The notes: a model not told the origin generated them from the letters alone. A stretch of 64,000 bases of DNA from Streptomyces fradiae ATCC 10745 = DSM 40063 (GCF_008704425.1 NZ_CP023696.1:4938501-5002500); one strand, 5' to 3'; shown: positions 40,716 through 51,813, numbered from the stretch's first letter. Numbers and translations: made by a program.

Positions 40716-42185
40716 GTGGGCGGCAGCGGCACAGACGGTACGAATGCCGGGAAGCGCCCGAACGAGCAGCTCGCCTCGTGGTTCGTGCGCAGCGGCTGGT
40801 CCAAGGGCGAGCTCGCCCGCCAGGTGAACCGCCGCGCCCGCCAGATGGGCGCCCACCACATCAGCACCGACACCTCCCGCGTACGGCGCTGGCTCGACGG
40901 GGAGCAGCCCCGCGAGCCGATCCCGCGCATCCTGTCCGAGCTGTTCTCGGAGCGTTTCGGCACCGTCGTCGCCGTCGAGGACCTCGGGCTGCGCGCCGCC
41001 CACCAGTCACCCTCCGTGGCCGGGGTCGACCTGCCGTGGGCGGGGCCGCAGACGGTCTCCCTGCTCAGCGAGTTCTCCCGCAGCGACCTGATGCTCGCCC
41101 GCCGGGGCTTCCTCGGCACGTCCCTCACCCTGGCCGCCGGACCCTCCCTGATCGAGCCCATGCAGCGCTGGCTCGTCCCCACCCCGGCCGCCGAGCGCAC
41201 CGACCCGCCGGCGTCCTCCCGGCGGCCCAACCGGCTCTCACGGGCCGAGCTGGACATGCTCGAGTCCACGACCGCCATGTTCCGCAGCTGGGACGCCCAG
41301 AGCGGCGGCGGACTGCGCCGCAAGGCCGTCGTCGGCCAGCTCCACGAGGTCACCGACCTGCTCCAGGAGCCCCAGCCGGCCGCCGTCTCGCAGCGCCTGT
41401 TCCGCTGTGCGGCCGAACTGGCCGAGCTGGCCGGGTGGATGAGCTACGACGTGGGCCTCCAGCCCACCGCCCAGAAGTACTTCGTGCTCGCCCTGCACGC
41501 CGCCAAGGAGGCCGGGGACAAGCCGCTCGGCTCGTACATCCTCTCCTCCATGAGCCGTCAGATGATCCACCTCGGACGGCCGGACGACGCCCTGGAGCTC
41601 ATCCACCTCGCCCAGTACGGCAGTCGCGACTGCGCCACCTCCCGCACCCAGGCGATGCTGTATGCGATGGAGGCCCGCGCCTACGCCAACATGGGCCAGC
41701 CCGGCAAGTGCAAGCGGGCCGTGCGGATGGCCGAGGAGACCTTCGCCGACGCCGGCCTCGACGACGAGCCCGACCCCGACTGGATCCGCTTCTTCACCGA
41801 GGCCGAGCTCAGCGGGGAGAACTCCCACTCCTACCGCGACCTCGCCTACTTCTCCGGCCGCAGCCCCGCCTACGCCTCGCTCGCCGAGCCGGTCATGCGG
41901 CGCGCCGTCGAGCTGTTCTCCACCGACCCGGAGCACCAGCGCTCGTACGCCCTCAACCTGGTCGGCATGGCCACCGTCCACCTGCTCAAGCGCGAGCCCG
42001 AGCAGGCCGTGGAGCACGCGAGGCAGGCGCTCACCATCGCCGCCCGGGTCCGCTCCGAGCGGGTGAACACCCGGCTCCGCAAGACCGTCGACACCGCCGT
42101 ACGCGACTTCGGCGACGTCCCCGAGGTCACCGACATCACCGAACTCCTCGCCAAGACCCTCCCCGAGACCGCCGAAGCGGTCTGA
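40716..42185 (+). CDS. nsdA: NsdA, negative regulator of differentiation and antibiotic production
   Basis: 489 residues. N-terminal HTH-like region (WFVRSGWSKGELARQVNRRARQ...HISTDTSRVRRWLDGEQPREPIPRILSELFSERFG), then a RRGFLGTSLTLAAG segment and a long TPR-like helical domain to the end (ALELIHLAQYG, AMLYAMEARAYANMG, YALNLVGMATVHLLKREPEQAVEHARQAL). In S. coelicolor nsdA disruption raises sporulation and antibiotic yield (literature). GTG 40716 precedes the conserved NAGKRPNEQL; the frame is open farther upstream to 40362 but that part lacks conserved-looking sequence and overlaps the operator-like repeats. Confidence 0.93.
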   Translation: MGGSGTDGTNAGKRPNEQLASWFVRSGWSKGELARQVNRRARQMGAHHISTDTSRVRRWLDGEQPREPIPRILSELFSERFGTVVAVEDLGLRAAHQSPSVAGVDLPWAGPQTVSLLSEFSRSDLMLARRGFLGTSLTLAAGPSLIEPMQRWLVPTPAAERTDPPASSRRPNRLSRAELDMLESTTAMFRSWDAQSGGGLRRKAVVGQLHEVTDLLQEPQPAAVSQRLFRCAAELAELAGWMSYDVGLQPTAQKYFVLALHAAKEAGDKPLGSYILSSMSRQMIHLGRPDDALELIHLAQYGSRDCATSRTQAMLYAMEARAYANMGQPGKCKRAVRMAEETFADAGLDDEPDPDWIRFFTEAELSGENSHSYRDLAYFSGRSPAYASLAEPVMRRAVELFSTDPEHQRSYALNLVGMATVHLLKREPEQAVEHARQALTIAARVRSERVNTRLRKTVDTAVRDFGDVPEVTDITELLAKTLPETAEAV

Positions 42186-42449
42186 GCCGCCCGCGGCCCA
42201 GGGCCCCCGGCCGCGGCGGTCCACCCCGTACACCCGAAACGGTTCCCCCACCGCCAGGTCCACGGGTGCGACCGCCGCGGCCGGTTCTGTGCCGGGGGCC
42301 GGCAGGCGGAGCCGCGCACGGAACCGCGCGAACCCGCACGGAACCGTCCGGCGGCGTCGGGCGGCGTCGGGCGGCGTCCGGCGGAGGGTATCGCCGTGAC
42401 CCGGCCGTGCCCCGGCGGTTCACGGCCGCGTAACACGTCCCGCCCCTTC

Positions 42450-42465
42450 GTCACCGCCCCGAAAC
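42450..42465. promoter_or_regulatory. GlnR-type box upstream of amtB
   Basis: GTCAC-N6-GAAAC, an exact match to the core GlnR operator of Streptomyces (gTnAc-n6-GaAAc), with another GTAAC 20 bases upstream (42430-42434) as a weaker half. It lies about 125 bases before amtB. The rest of the gap 42186-42588 shows only short GC repeats (GTCGGGCGGC three times near 42356-42380). Confidence 0.7.
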
Positions 42466-42588
42466 ACCCAGCGGCATCGCCGGAAACGGCGCTGCGCGAA
42501 TCTCCTGCGTCATAACCGGCCATCCCTCACAGCCGCGCAGCCCCGGCTCCGCGCCCCGCACAGGCCGACCGACGACGAGGAGACGCCG

Positions 42589-43947
42589 ATGCCCCCAGGC
42601 ATCCTGACGCTCGCCGCAGAGGAAGCTCCCACGCTCTCTGCCGCCAACACCGGATTCATGCTCATCTGCTCCGCGCTCGTGATGCTGATGACCCCCGGGC
42701 TCGCCTTCTTCTACGGAGGCATGGTCCGCGTCAAGAGCACCCTCAACATGCTGATGATGAGCTTCGTCAGCCTCGGGATCGTCACGGTCCTGTGGGTCCT
42801 CTACGGCTTCAGCATCGCCTTCGGCACGGACACCGGTTCGCTCGTCGGCTGGTCCTCCGACTACGCCGGGCTCAGCGGCATCGGACGCGACGAGCTGTGG
42901 GGCGCCACGACCATCCCGGTCTTCGTCTTCGCCGCCTTCCAGCTGATGTTCGCGGTCATCACCCCCGCCCTGATCAGCGGCGCCCTCGCCGACCGCGTCA
43001 AGTTCGGCGCCTGGGCGCTGTTCATCGCCCTGTGGGCCACCGTCGTCTACTTCCCCGTCGCCCACTGGGTGTGGGCGGAGGGCGGCTGGCTCTTCGAGAT
43101 GGGCGTCATCGACTTCGCAGGCGGCACCGCCGTCCACATCAACGCGGGCGCCGCCGCCCTCGCCGTCATCCTCGTCATCGGCAAGCGCGTCGGCTTCGGC
43201 AAGGACCCGATGCGCCCGCACAGCCTCCCCCTCGTCATGCTCGGCGCGGCCCTCCTCTGGTTCGGCTGGTTCGGCTTCAACGCCGGCTCCTGGCTTGGCA
43301 ACGACGACGGCGTCGGCGCCGTGATGTTCGTCAACACCCAGGTCGCCACCGCCGCCGCCATGCTCGCCTGGCTCGGCTACGAGAAGGTCCGCCACGGCGC
43401 CTGCACCACCCTCGGCGCCGCCTCCGGCGCCGTCGCCGGCCTCGTCGCCGTCACCCCGGCCGGCGGCTCCTGCTCCCCGCTCGGCGCCCTCGCGATCGGC
43501 GCCGTCGCCGGCCTGCTCTGTGCCATGGCCGTCGGCCTCAAGTACCGCTTCGGCTACGACGACTCCCTCGACGTCGTCGGCGTCCACCTCGTCGGCGGCG
43601 TCGTCGGCTCCGTCCTCGTCGGCTTCTTCGCCACCGGCGGCGTCCAGTCCGAGGCCAAGGGGCTCTTCTACGGCGGCGGCGCCGAGCAGCTCGTCAAGCA
43701 GGTCGTCGGCGTCGCCGCCGTCCTCGCCTACTCCCTGGCCGTCTCCGCGGTCCTCGCCCTGGTCCTCCACAAGACGATCGGCATGCGGGTCGACGAGGAC
43801 GACGAGGTCTCCGGCATCGACCAGGTCGAGCACGCCGAGACGGCCTACGACCACAGCGGCGCCGGCGGCGGCACCGCCCCCCGCAAGGCCGCACCGGCCA
43901 CCGCCGCGACCACGCCGGCGACGCAGCAGAAGAAGGTGGACGCATGA
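42589..43947 (+). CDS. amtB: Ammonium transporter
   Basis: 452 residues, 11-12 membrane helices. Pore features: TPGLAFFYGGMVR, DFAGGTAVHINAG (first pore His) and DVVGVHLVGG (second pore His). Imports ammonium under nitrogen limitation. The tail after about 410 is cytoplasmic and Ala/Thr/Lys-rich. RBS GAGGAG before ATG 42589. The stop overlaps glnK (ATGA), and a GlnR box lies upstream, so the operon should be induced at low nitrogen. Confidence 0.97.
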   Translation: MPPGILTLAAEEAPTLSAANTGFMLICSALVMLMTPGLAFFYGGMVRVKSTLNMLMMSFVSLGIVTVLWVLYGFSIAFGTDTGSLVGWSSDYAGLSGIGRDELWGATTIPVFVFAAFQLMFAVITPALISGALADRVKFGAWALFIALWATVVYFPVAHWVWAEGGWLFEMGVIDFAGGTAVHINAGAAALAVILVIGKRVGFGKDPMRPHSLPLVMLGAALLWFGWFGFNAGSWLGNDDGVGAVMFVNTQVATAAAMLAWLGYEKVRHGACTTLGAASGAVAGLVAVTPAGGSCSPLGALAIGAVAGLLCAMAVGLKYRFGYDDSLDVVGVHLVGGVVGSVLVGFFATGGVQSEAKGLFYGGGAEQLVKQVVGVAAVLAYSLAVSAVLALVLHKTIGMRVDEDDEVSGIDQVEHAETAYDHSGAGGGTAPRKAAPATAATTPATQQKKVDA

Positions 43948-44282
43948 AGCTCATCACCGCGATCGTCAAGCCGCACCGGCTCGACGAGGTCAAGGAAGCC
44001 CTCCAGGCCTTCGGGGTCCAGGGACTCACCGTCAGCGAGGCCAGCGGCTACGGCCGCCAGCGCGGCCACACCGAGGTCTACCGGGGCGCCGAGTACACCG
44101 TCGACCTCGTACCCAAGATCCGCATCGAGGTCCTCGTCGAGGACGACGACGCCGAGCAGCTCATCGACGTCATCGCCAAGGCCGCCCGCACCGGCAAGAT
44201 CGGCGACGGCAAGGTGTGGAGCGTCCCCGTCGACACGGCCGTACGCGTCCGCACCGGCGAACGCGGCCCCGACGCGCTGTAA
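43944..44282 (+). CDS. glnK: Nitrogen regulatory protein PII
   Basis: 112 residues. T-loop GYGRQRGHTEVYRGAEYTVDLVPK includes Tyr51, the residue adenylylated in S. coelicolor GlnK. The C-loop KIGDGKVWSVPV is intact. It senses 2-oxoglutarate and ATP and can plug AmtB. ATG overlaps the amtB stop. Confidence 0.98.
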   Translation: MKLITAIVKPHRLDEVKEALQAFGVQGLTVSEASGYGRQRGHTEVYRGAEYTVDLVPKIRIEVLVEDDDAEQLIDVIAKAARTGKIGDGKVWSVPVDTAVRVRTGERGPDAL

Positions 44283-44294
44283 GGGAGCAGCCGG

Positions 44295-46859
44295 GTGACG
44301 AGCACCGACAGTGAAGCGACGACGGAAGACTCGGGACCCGGCGGGTACGCGGCGGCCCGGCTGCGCCTCCTCCAGGAGGAGACGCGGCCCGGGCCGCCGC
44401 GCCGTGCCGCGCTCGCCCGGCTCACCGACGACTGGCTCGCCGCGCTCCACGCGGCCGCCTCCCCGCCCCCCGGCACCGCCCTCGTCGCCGTCGGCGGGTA
44501 CGGGCGCGGCGAACTCTCCCCCCGCAGCGACCTCGACCTGCTCCTGCTCCACGACGGCACCGCGTCCCCGGCCGCCGTCGCCGCCCTCGCCGACCGCCTC
44601 TGGTACCCCGTCTGGGACCTCGGCCTCGCCCTCGACCACTCCGTACGCACCCCCGCCGAGGCCCGCGCGACCGCCGCCGCCGACCTCAGGGCCCACCTCG
44701 GCCTCCTCGACGCCCGCCCCGTCGCGGGCGACCGCGCCCTCGCCGCCGGCCTGCGCGCCGCCGTACTCGCCGACTGGCGCGACCGGGCGCCCACCCGCCT
44801 CCCCGCCCTCCACGAGCTGTGCCGCGAACGCGCCGAACGCCACGGCGAACTGCCCCACCTCCTCGAACCCGACCTCAAGGAGGCCCGCGGCGGCCTGCGC
44901 GACGCCACCGCCCTGCGCGCCGTCGCCGCCTCCTGGCTCGCCGACGCCCCCCGCGACGGCCTCGACGACGCCCGCCGCGCCCTCCTCGACGTACGCGACG
45001 CCCTCCACCTCGTCACCGGCCGCGCCACGGACCGCCTCGCCCTCCAGGAGCAGGACCAGGTCGCCCGCGCCCTCGGCCTGCCCGACGCCGACGCCCTGCT
45101 CCGCCGCGTCTACGAGGCCGCCCGCACCCTCGCGTACGCCTCCGACGTCACCTGGCGCGAGGTCCACCGCGTCCTGCGCGCCCGCTCCCCCCGGACCCGC
45201 CTGCGCGGCCTCCTCGGCGGCCCGCGCGGCGGCAGGAGCCGGCCCGAGCGCACCCCGCTCGCCGAGGGGGTGGTCGAGATGGACGGCGAGGCCGTCCTCG
45301 CCCGCACCGCCCGCCCCGAACGCGACCCCGTCCTCCCGCTGCGCGCCGCCGCCGCGGCGGCCCAGGCCGGACTGCCGCTCTCCCGGCACGCCGTACGCCG
45401 CCTCGCCGCGACCGCCGACCCGCTGCCCGTACCGTGGCCCGCCGAGGCCCGCGAGCAGCTCGTCACCCTCCTCGGCGCGGGCGAGCCGGCCGTCGCCGTG
45501 TGGGAGGCGCTCGAAGCCGAGGGGCTCGTCACCCGCCTCATCCCCGAGTGGGAGCGGGTGCGGTGCCTCCCGCAGCGCAACCCCGTCCACACCTGGACCG
45601 TCGACCGCCACCTGGTCGAGACCGCCGTACGCGCCTCCTCCCTCACCCGCCGGGTCGGCCGCCCCGACCTGCTGCTCGCCGCCGCCCTCCTGCACGACAT
45701 CGGCAAGGGGGCGCCCGGCGACCACGCGCGCGCGGGTGAGGGGATCGCCCGCGCGGTCGCCGCCCGCGCCGGCTTCGACCCGGCGGACACCGCCGTCATC
45801 GCCACCCTCGTACGCCACCACCTCCTCCTCGTGGAGACCGCCACCCGGCGCGACCTCGACGACCCCGCCACCGTCGCCTCGGTGGCCCGCGCCGTCGGCT
45901 GCGCCGCCACGCTGGAACTGCTCCACGCCCTCACGGAGGCCGACGCCCTCGCCACCGGCCCCGCCGCCTGGTCCGCCTGGCGGGCCTCGCTCGTCGCCGA
46001 CCTCGTGGCACGCGTCGCCGCCGCCCTCGCGGGCGGCGCCCCGCCCCGCCCCGCCGACCCCGCCGCACCGGGCGCCCGGGAGGAGCGCCTGGCCGTGGAG
46101 GCGCTGCGCACCGGCGAGCCGGTCCTGGCCCTGCACACCCGCGCCGAGACCGCCGCGTCTCCACCGGCCGGGGGGCCGCTCACGGCCGGGGAGGCCGCGC
46201 CGGCCGGGGGGCCTCTCCCGGGCGGCGGGGACCCGGCGGCGCGCGGAACGGAGCCCGCGGCGCCCGGCGGCGGCCCCGAGCCCGTCGGCGTGGAACTGCT
46301 CATCGCCCTGCCCGACCAGCCCGGCGTCCTCCCCGCCGCCGCCGGGGTCCTCGCCCTGCACCGGCTCACCGTCCGCTCCGCCGACCTGCGCGCCGTCGAC
46401 CTGCCCGACGCGCTCGGCGCCACCGGCTCCGTGCTGGTGCTCAACTGGCGGGTCGCCGCCCAGTACGGCTCCCTCCCGCAGCCCGGCCGGCTGCGCGCCG
46501 ACCTCGTCCGCGCCCTCGACGGCTCCCTCGACGTGGCCGCCCGGCTCGCCGAGCGGGACGCCGCCCACCCCGGCCGGCGCGGCGTCCCGGCCCCGCCGCC
46601 GCGCGTCACCGTCGCACCGGCCGGGTCGGCCGCCCGGGCCACGGTCCTGGAGGTCCGCGCCCAGGACGCCCCCGGCCTGCTCCACCGCATCGGCCGGGCC
46701 CTGGAGGACGCGGGGGTGCGGGTGCGCAGCGCCCATGTCAGCACGCTCGGCGCGAACGCGGTGGACGCCTTCTACGTCACGACCGGCGAGGGGGCACCGC
46801 TGCCGGGCGAGGAGGCGGTGTCGGTGGCGCGGCGGCTGGAGGAGGCGCTGCGGGGGTGA
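44295..46859 (+). CDS. glnD: PII adenylyltransferase/uridylyltransferase GlnD
   Basis: 854 residues. Nucleotidyltransferase GGYGRGELSPRSDLDLL (near 68-82), HD phosphohydrolase HTWTVDRHLVET and LLHDIGKG (near 467), and two C-terminal ACT domains (about 667-740 and 780-854) separated from the HD domain by a Pro/Gly-rich linker. In Streptomyces it adenylylates GlnK rather than uridylylating it (literature). GTG 44295 with AAGGGAG, 12 bases after glnK. Confidence 0.95.
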   Translation: MTSTDSEATTEDSGPGGYAAARLRLLQEETRPGPPRRAALARLTDDWLAALHAAASPPPGTALVAVGGYGRGELSPRSDLDLLLLHDGTASPAAVAALADRLWYPVWDLGLALDHSVRTPAEARATAAADLRAHLGLLDARPVAGDRALAAGLRAAVLADWRDRAPTRLPALHELCRERAERHGELPHLLEPDLKEARGGLRDATALRAVAASWLADAPRDGLDDARRALLDVRDALHLVTGRATDRLALQEQDQVARALGLPDADALLRRVYEAARTLAYASDVTWREVHRVLRARSPRTRLRGLLGGPRGGRSRPERTPLAEGVVEMDGEAVLARTARPERDPVLPLRAAAAAAQAGLPLSRHAVRRLAATADPLPVPWPAEAREQLVTLLGAGEPAVAVWEALEAEGLVTRLIPEWERVRCLPQRNPVHTWTVDRHLVETAVRASSLTRRVGRPDLLLAAALLHDIGKGAPGDHARAGEGIARAVAARAGFDPADTAVIATLVRHHLLLVETATRRDLDDPATVASVARAVGCAATLELLHALTEADALATGPAAWSAWRASLVADLVARVAAALAGGAPPRPADPAAPGAREERLAVEALRTGEPVLALHTRAETAASPPAGGPLTAGEAAPAGGPLPGGGDPAARGTEPAAPGGGPEPVGVELLIALPDQPGVLPAAAGVLALHRLTVRSADLRAVDLPDALGATGSVLVLNWRVAAQYGSLPQPGRLRADLVRALDGSLDVAARLAERDAAHPGRRGVPAPPPRVTVAPAGSAARATVLEVRAQDAPGLLHRIGRALEDAGVRVRSAHVSTLGANAVDAFYVTTGEGAPLPGEEAVSVARRLEEALRG

Positions 46860-47012
46860 CCCCGTACCCGCGTCTTGCCCCGCGGGTGCGTACGCCCTCC
46901 GGTGCGCGGCCTCCCCGCCGCCCGCTCCCGTCGCCGGGCGGGGACGATCCGCCCGCCGGGCCGGATACTCTGGAGGGCGACCCAGCTCCCGACTCCGAGG
47001 ACCGACGCCGCC

Positions 47013-48563
<1,551 letters not shown>

Positions 48564-48612
48564 CCGCGCGCCGGGGCGGGCCGCGCCCGCCCGCGGCCCG
48601 CGCCGGTACGAG

Positions 48613-48647
48613 GTGAGGGGCACCCGCCCACGGCGGGTGCCCCTCAC
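48613..48647. terminator. ffh terminator
   Basis: 16-bp perfect stem (48613-48628 with 48632-48647) and a three-base loop, 50 bases after ffh. The remainder of the gap to 48838 holds no gene. Confidence 0.9.
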
Positions 48648-48838
48648 GCGTGCCGGGTGGACGGCGGCCGCACGTACGCGTCCGGGGCGCACCCGCGCCC
48701 GGCCTCGCCCCGCTCGGCCTCCCGGGCGCCCGGTCTCGCGCCGTCCGGCCTCCCGGCGTCCGGCCTCGCCCCGCCCGCACCGGGAGGAGCCCCGGGGCGG
48801 TCCCACGGCCCGGCGCGCGCGGGCGCCGGGCCGGTGGG

Positions 48839-49714
48839 TCACGGGATGCGGGCGACCAGGTAGCGGAAGACGTTCGGCATCCAGACGGTGCCGTCGTGCC
48901 GGACGTACGGATGGAGGGCCTCCGCGACCTCCTTCTCGACGGTCGCCTGGTCGCTGGCGGCGACCGCCGCGTCGAAGAGGCCGGTGGACAGCAGCCCGCG
49001 CACGGCGCTGTCGGTGTCCGCGTAGCCGAAGGGGCAGGAGACCCTCCCGGAGCCGTCCGGCCGCAGCCCGGCCCGCGCGGCCACCTCCTCCAGGTCGTCG
49101 CGGTGGGCCGGCCGCCAGCGTCCGCCGCCGCGCAGCCGCTCGGCCAGGCGCCCCGCGACGCGGAACACCGAGGTCGTGGCGCAGCGCTCGGGCGGGCCCC
49201 AGCCGGTGAGGACGACGGCGCCGCCGCGCTCCGCGAGCGGGACGGCCGCGGTGAGGGCCGGCACGAGGCCGTCCGAGTCGCCCGCGGTGCAGCCGACCGG
49301 CTGGAAGGCGGTGACGAGGTTGTACGGGAGTGCCGGGTCGGCGGCGGCGTCGGGTCCGCCGTACAGCAGCCGGGACTCCTGGCCGGCGCCGGGGCCCCGG
49401 TGGCCGCCCGGCCCCGAGGCCGCCGGGTCGGGGAGCAGCCGCTCCCTGGCCAGGTCCACGCGCGCGTGGTCGGTGTCCACCCCGGTGACCCGCGCCCCGC
49501 GCGTGGCGGCCATCAGCAGGGCCAGGCCGGAGCCGCAGCCGAGCCCGAGGAGCCGGGTCGCGGTGCCGACCTCCAGGTGCTCGTACACCGCCTCGTAGAG
49601 CGGTACCAGCATCCGCTCCTGGATCTCCGCCCAGTCACGGGCGCGCGCCGGCGCGTCCGCGGCGGCGGGGGCCGAGGCCGGGTGGGGTTGGTGCCGGACG
49701 AGCATCGGTGTCAT
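48839..49714 (-). CDS. SAM-dependent methyltransferase
   Basis: 291 residues, class I fold: motif I LLGLGCGSGLALLMAATRG, then the acidic residue in VTGVDTDHARVDLARERL, and a later ERGGAVVLTGWGPPER strand. Preceded by RDWAEIQERMLVPLYEAVYEHL, typical of a family found in Streptomyces between ffh and rpsP. The substrate is unknown. Two Met codons (49714, 49705) are possible starts; neither has a strong RBS. Convergent with ffh. Confidence 0.8.
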   Translation of the reverse strand: MTPMLVRHQPHPASAPAAADAPARARDWAEIQERMLVPLYEAVYEHLEVGTATRLLGLGCGSGLALLMAATRGARVTGVDTDHARVDLARERLLPDPAASGPGGHRGPGAGQESRLLYGGPDAAADPALPYNLVTAFQPVGCTAGDSDGLVPALTAAVPLAERGGAVVLTGWGPPERCATTSVFRVAGRLAERLRGGGRWRPAHRDDLEEVAARAGLRPDGSGRVSCPFGYADTDSAVRGLLSTGLFDAAVAASDQATVEKEVAEALHPYVRHDGTVWMPNVFRYLVARIP

Positions 49715-50145
49715 CGAATGCGCCCCAATCAGCCGAGAGTGCAACTGTCGCGTCCGTGCTCTGCTGGACAGCCCCCGTGAACGTGCGCTCCGCACGGTCC
49801 GCGGCCAGGGAACTCCGCTTCCGCCCCCGCGTCCAGGGGGTCGGGCCGCAATGCGCGCGTGCCCCGGTCGTGCGCCCCCTGGCCCGGCACGAACCACTCC
49901 CCATAGTGGGGCCGCCGCGCGAATCCCGCCATGCCGGCGGGGCCGGTGCGACGAGCACCGCCCGACGGGGGTAACGTCACCCCCGGTGATGCGCCGTCAC
50001 CCCGCGCCACCCGGCGCGGACCGGGCGAGGGGGCGCCCCGACGCCGTCCGAGCCGCGCTCCGTCCGGCGACCATACGTCCACCTTGGTGCGAGCTGAGTG
50101 GCTTCTTCCGCAGATCAGCGCACTGGCCCTCGTGAGGACACATCA
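49715..50145. other. Intergenic region between methyltransferase and SprT-like gene
   Basis: 431 bases with no supported gene. A+T-richer patches near 49725-49760 (methyltransferase promoter side) and 50085-50145 suggest divergent promoters. GAGGA at 50134-50138 is the RBS of the next gene. Confidence 0.45.
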
Positions 50146-50820
50146 ATGCCAACTGACGGGTACGTGCAAAATATTTGGGATGCCCCGGAATGGAACCCGA
50201 CGGGACCCCGGCTCGTTGTTCACGACGTGAGCACGACACCACCTGTCCTCGCCGCAGAACTGGCACAGGCGTGGGCCGACATCCAGCGGCACCACCCCGA
50301 GCTGCCCGATCTAGCCGCGCCCGAGTCCCTGATCGGAGAGTCGTCGTCCGCCTGCGGCGCCGAGCTCTCCTTCGAGCGACTGCTCCACGAGGCAGTCCAC
50401 GGCATCGCCGCCGCCCGAGGAGTCCGCGACACCTCGCGCGCCGGCCGCTACCACAACCGCCGATTCCTGGCGATCGCCGAGGAGATGGGCCTGGACCACT
50501 CCGAGGAGCCGCACCCGAGCAGCGGTTTCTCCCTGGTCACGCTCAGCCCCGAGGCCAAGCGCCGGTACCGGCCGACCATCGAGCGGCTGCAGCGCGCCCT
50601 CAAGGCGCACACGGCCGCGACGGCCGCCGACACCAAGCGCTCCTTCCGGGGGCCCGCCGCGCGCCACGGCTCGTCCGGCGGCGGCGTCCGGGTCAAGGCC
50701 GTCTGCGACTGCGGGCGCAACGTCCGCGTCGTCCCGTCGGTCCTCGCCCAGGCGCCGATCGTGTGCGGCGGCTGCGGGAAGCCCTTCCGCATCCCGGAGG
50801 CGATGGGCGCCGCGAGATGA
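50146..50820 (+). CDS. SprT-like zinc-metallopeptidase-type protein with C-terminal zinc ribbon
   Basis: 224 residues. LLHEAVHGIAAARG gives HExxH at residues 81-85, and a third His in GRYHNRRF (103) sits at the distance seen in SprT-like zincins (HExxH...H). The C-terminus has CDCGRN...CGGCGKPF, a zinc ribbon (Cys 187, 189, 207, 210), also typical of SprT/Spartan proteins, which cleave DNA-bound proteins. Usually annotated only as hypothetical. ATG 50146 has GAGGA seven bases upstream, but codons before GTG 50227 are atypically A+T-rich at third positions, so 50227 may be the true start. Protease activity is inferred. Confidence 0.8.
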   Translation: MPTDGYVQNIWDAPEWNPTGPRLVVHDVSTTPPVLAAELAQAWADIQRHHPELPDLAAPESLIGESSSACGAELSFERLLHEAVHGIAAARGVRDTSRAGRYHNRRFLAIAEEMGLDHSEEPHPSSGFSLVTLSPEAKRRYRPTIERLQRALKAHTAATAADTKRSFRGPAARHGSSGGGVRVKAVCDCGRNVRVVPSVLAQAPIVCGGCGKPFRIPEAMGAAR

Positions 50821-51045
50821 CCCGCGCTCCGGCGGTCCGGGGCCGGCGGCCGCTCGCCCGGAGCGGCGGCGGCCGCCCCCGCTCCGGCGGCCCCGCGCGG
50901 TGTGGCACAATGGCTAGCTGTACTCGACAGTCGAACAGGACCCCTCTCTCCTACGGCTGACGCGTCCATCGGGCACTCGGGTACCGCAACCCCACGTGGC
51001 ATTTCGTCGTGCCCTACCACGTCAAGACCAGGAGACACCACACCC

Positions 51046-51489
51046 GTGGCAGTCAAGATCAAGCTGAAGCGTCTGGGCAAGATCCGTTCGCCTCACTACC
51101 GCATCGTCGTCGCCGACTCCCGCACCCGCCGTGACGGCCGGGCGATCGAGGAGATCGGCCTGTACCACCCGGTGCAGAACCCGTCCCGCATCGAGGTCGA
51201 CTCGGAGCGCGCGCAGTACTGGCTCTCCGTCGGCGCCCAGCCGACCGAGCCCGTCCTCGCCATCCTGAAGCTGACCGGCGACTGGCAGAAGCACAAGGGC
51301 CTGCCGGCCCCCGAGAAGCCGCTGCTGGCCCCGGCCACCAAGGAAGACAAGCGCGCTTCCTTCGAGGCCTTCGCCAAGGCGATCGAGGGCGACGAGGCCA
51401 AGGGTGAGGCCATCACCCCGAAGGCCAAGAAGGCCGACAAGAAGGCGGACGAGGCCGAGGCCGCGCCCGCTGAGTCGACCGAGGCCTGA
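51046..51489 (+). CDS. rpsP: 30S ribosomal protein S16
   Basis: 147 residues; AVKIKLKRLGKIRSPHYRIVVADSRTRRDGR start, EIGLYHP. The core ends near residue 85 and is followed by an extra Lys/Ala/Glu-rich tail common in actinobacteria. GTG 51046 with AGGAG upstream. First gene of the rpsP-khpA-rimM-trmD-rplS cluster; the 225-base leader holds a TAGCTGT at about 50914 that may be its -10. Confidence 0.97.
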   Translation: MAVKIKLKRLGKIRSPHYRIVVADSRTRRDGRAIEEIGLYHPVQNPSRIEVDSERAQYWLSVGAQPTEPVLAILKLTGDWQKHKGLPAPEKPLLAPATKEDKRASFEAFAKAIEGDEAKGEAITPKAKKADKKADEAEAAPAESTEA

Positions 51490-51491
51490 GC

Positions 51492-51731
51492 ATGCTCGAG
51501 GAGGCTCTCGAGCACCTCGTGAAGGGCATCGTCGACAACCCCGACGACGTGCGGGTCGCCTCACGCGACCTGCGCCGCGGGCGCGTGCTGGAGGTCCGGG
51601 TGCACCCCGACGACCTCGGCAAGGTGATCGGCCGCAACGGCCGCACCGCGCGCGCACTGCGCACGGTCGTGGGTGCCATCGGCGGCCGGGGGATCCGAGT
51701 CGACCTCGTCGACGTGGACCAGGTCCGCTGA
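51492..51731 (+). CDS. khpA: KH-domain RNA-binding protein KhpA
   Basis: 79 residues; KH fold with GxxG loop VIGRNGRTA. KhpA/KhpB pairs bind many RNAs and affect cell division in Gram-positives. Two bases after rpsP, with GAGGAG inside its own first codons; coupling to rpsP translation is likely. Confidence 0.95.
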   Translation: MLEEALEHLVKGIVDNPDDVRVASRDLRRGRVLEVRVHPDDLGKVIGRNGRTARALRTVVGAIGGRGIRVDLVDVDQVR

Positions 51732-51752
51732 GCGAAGTTGAACACCGGCGCA

Positions 51753-51788
51753 CGGGCCGGGGAGGGCTGCCGCCCGCCCCGGCCCGTC
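51753..51788. terminator. Hairpin between khpA and rimM
   Basis: 11-bp perfect stem (51753-51763 with 51778-51788) with further pairing inside the loop, in an 82-base gap within an otherwise tight cluster. It could attenuate read-through into rimM-trmD. Confidence 0.55.
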
Positions 51789-51813
51789 GTCGTCCGACAG
51801 GAGAGTCCAGAAA

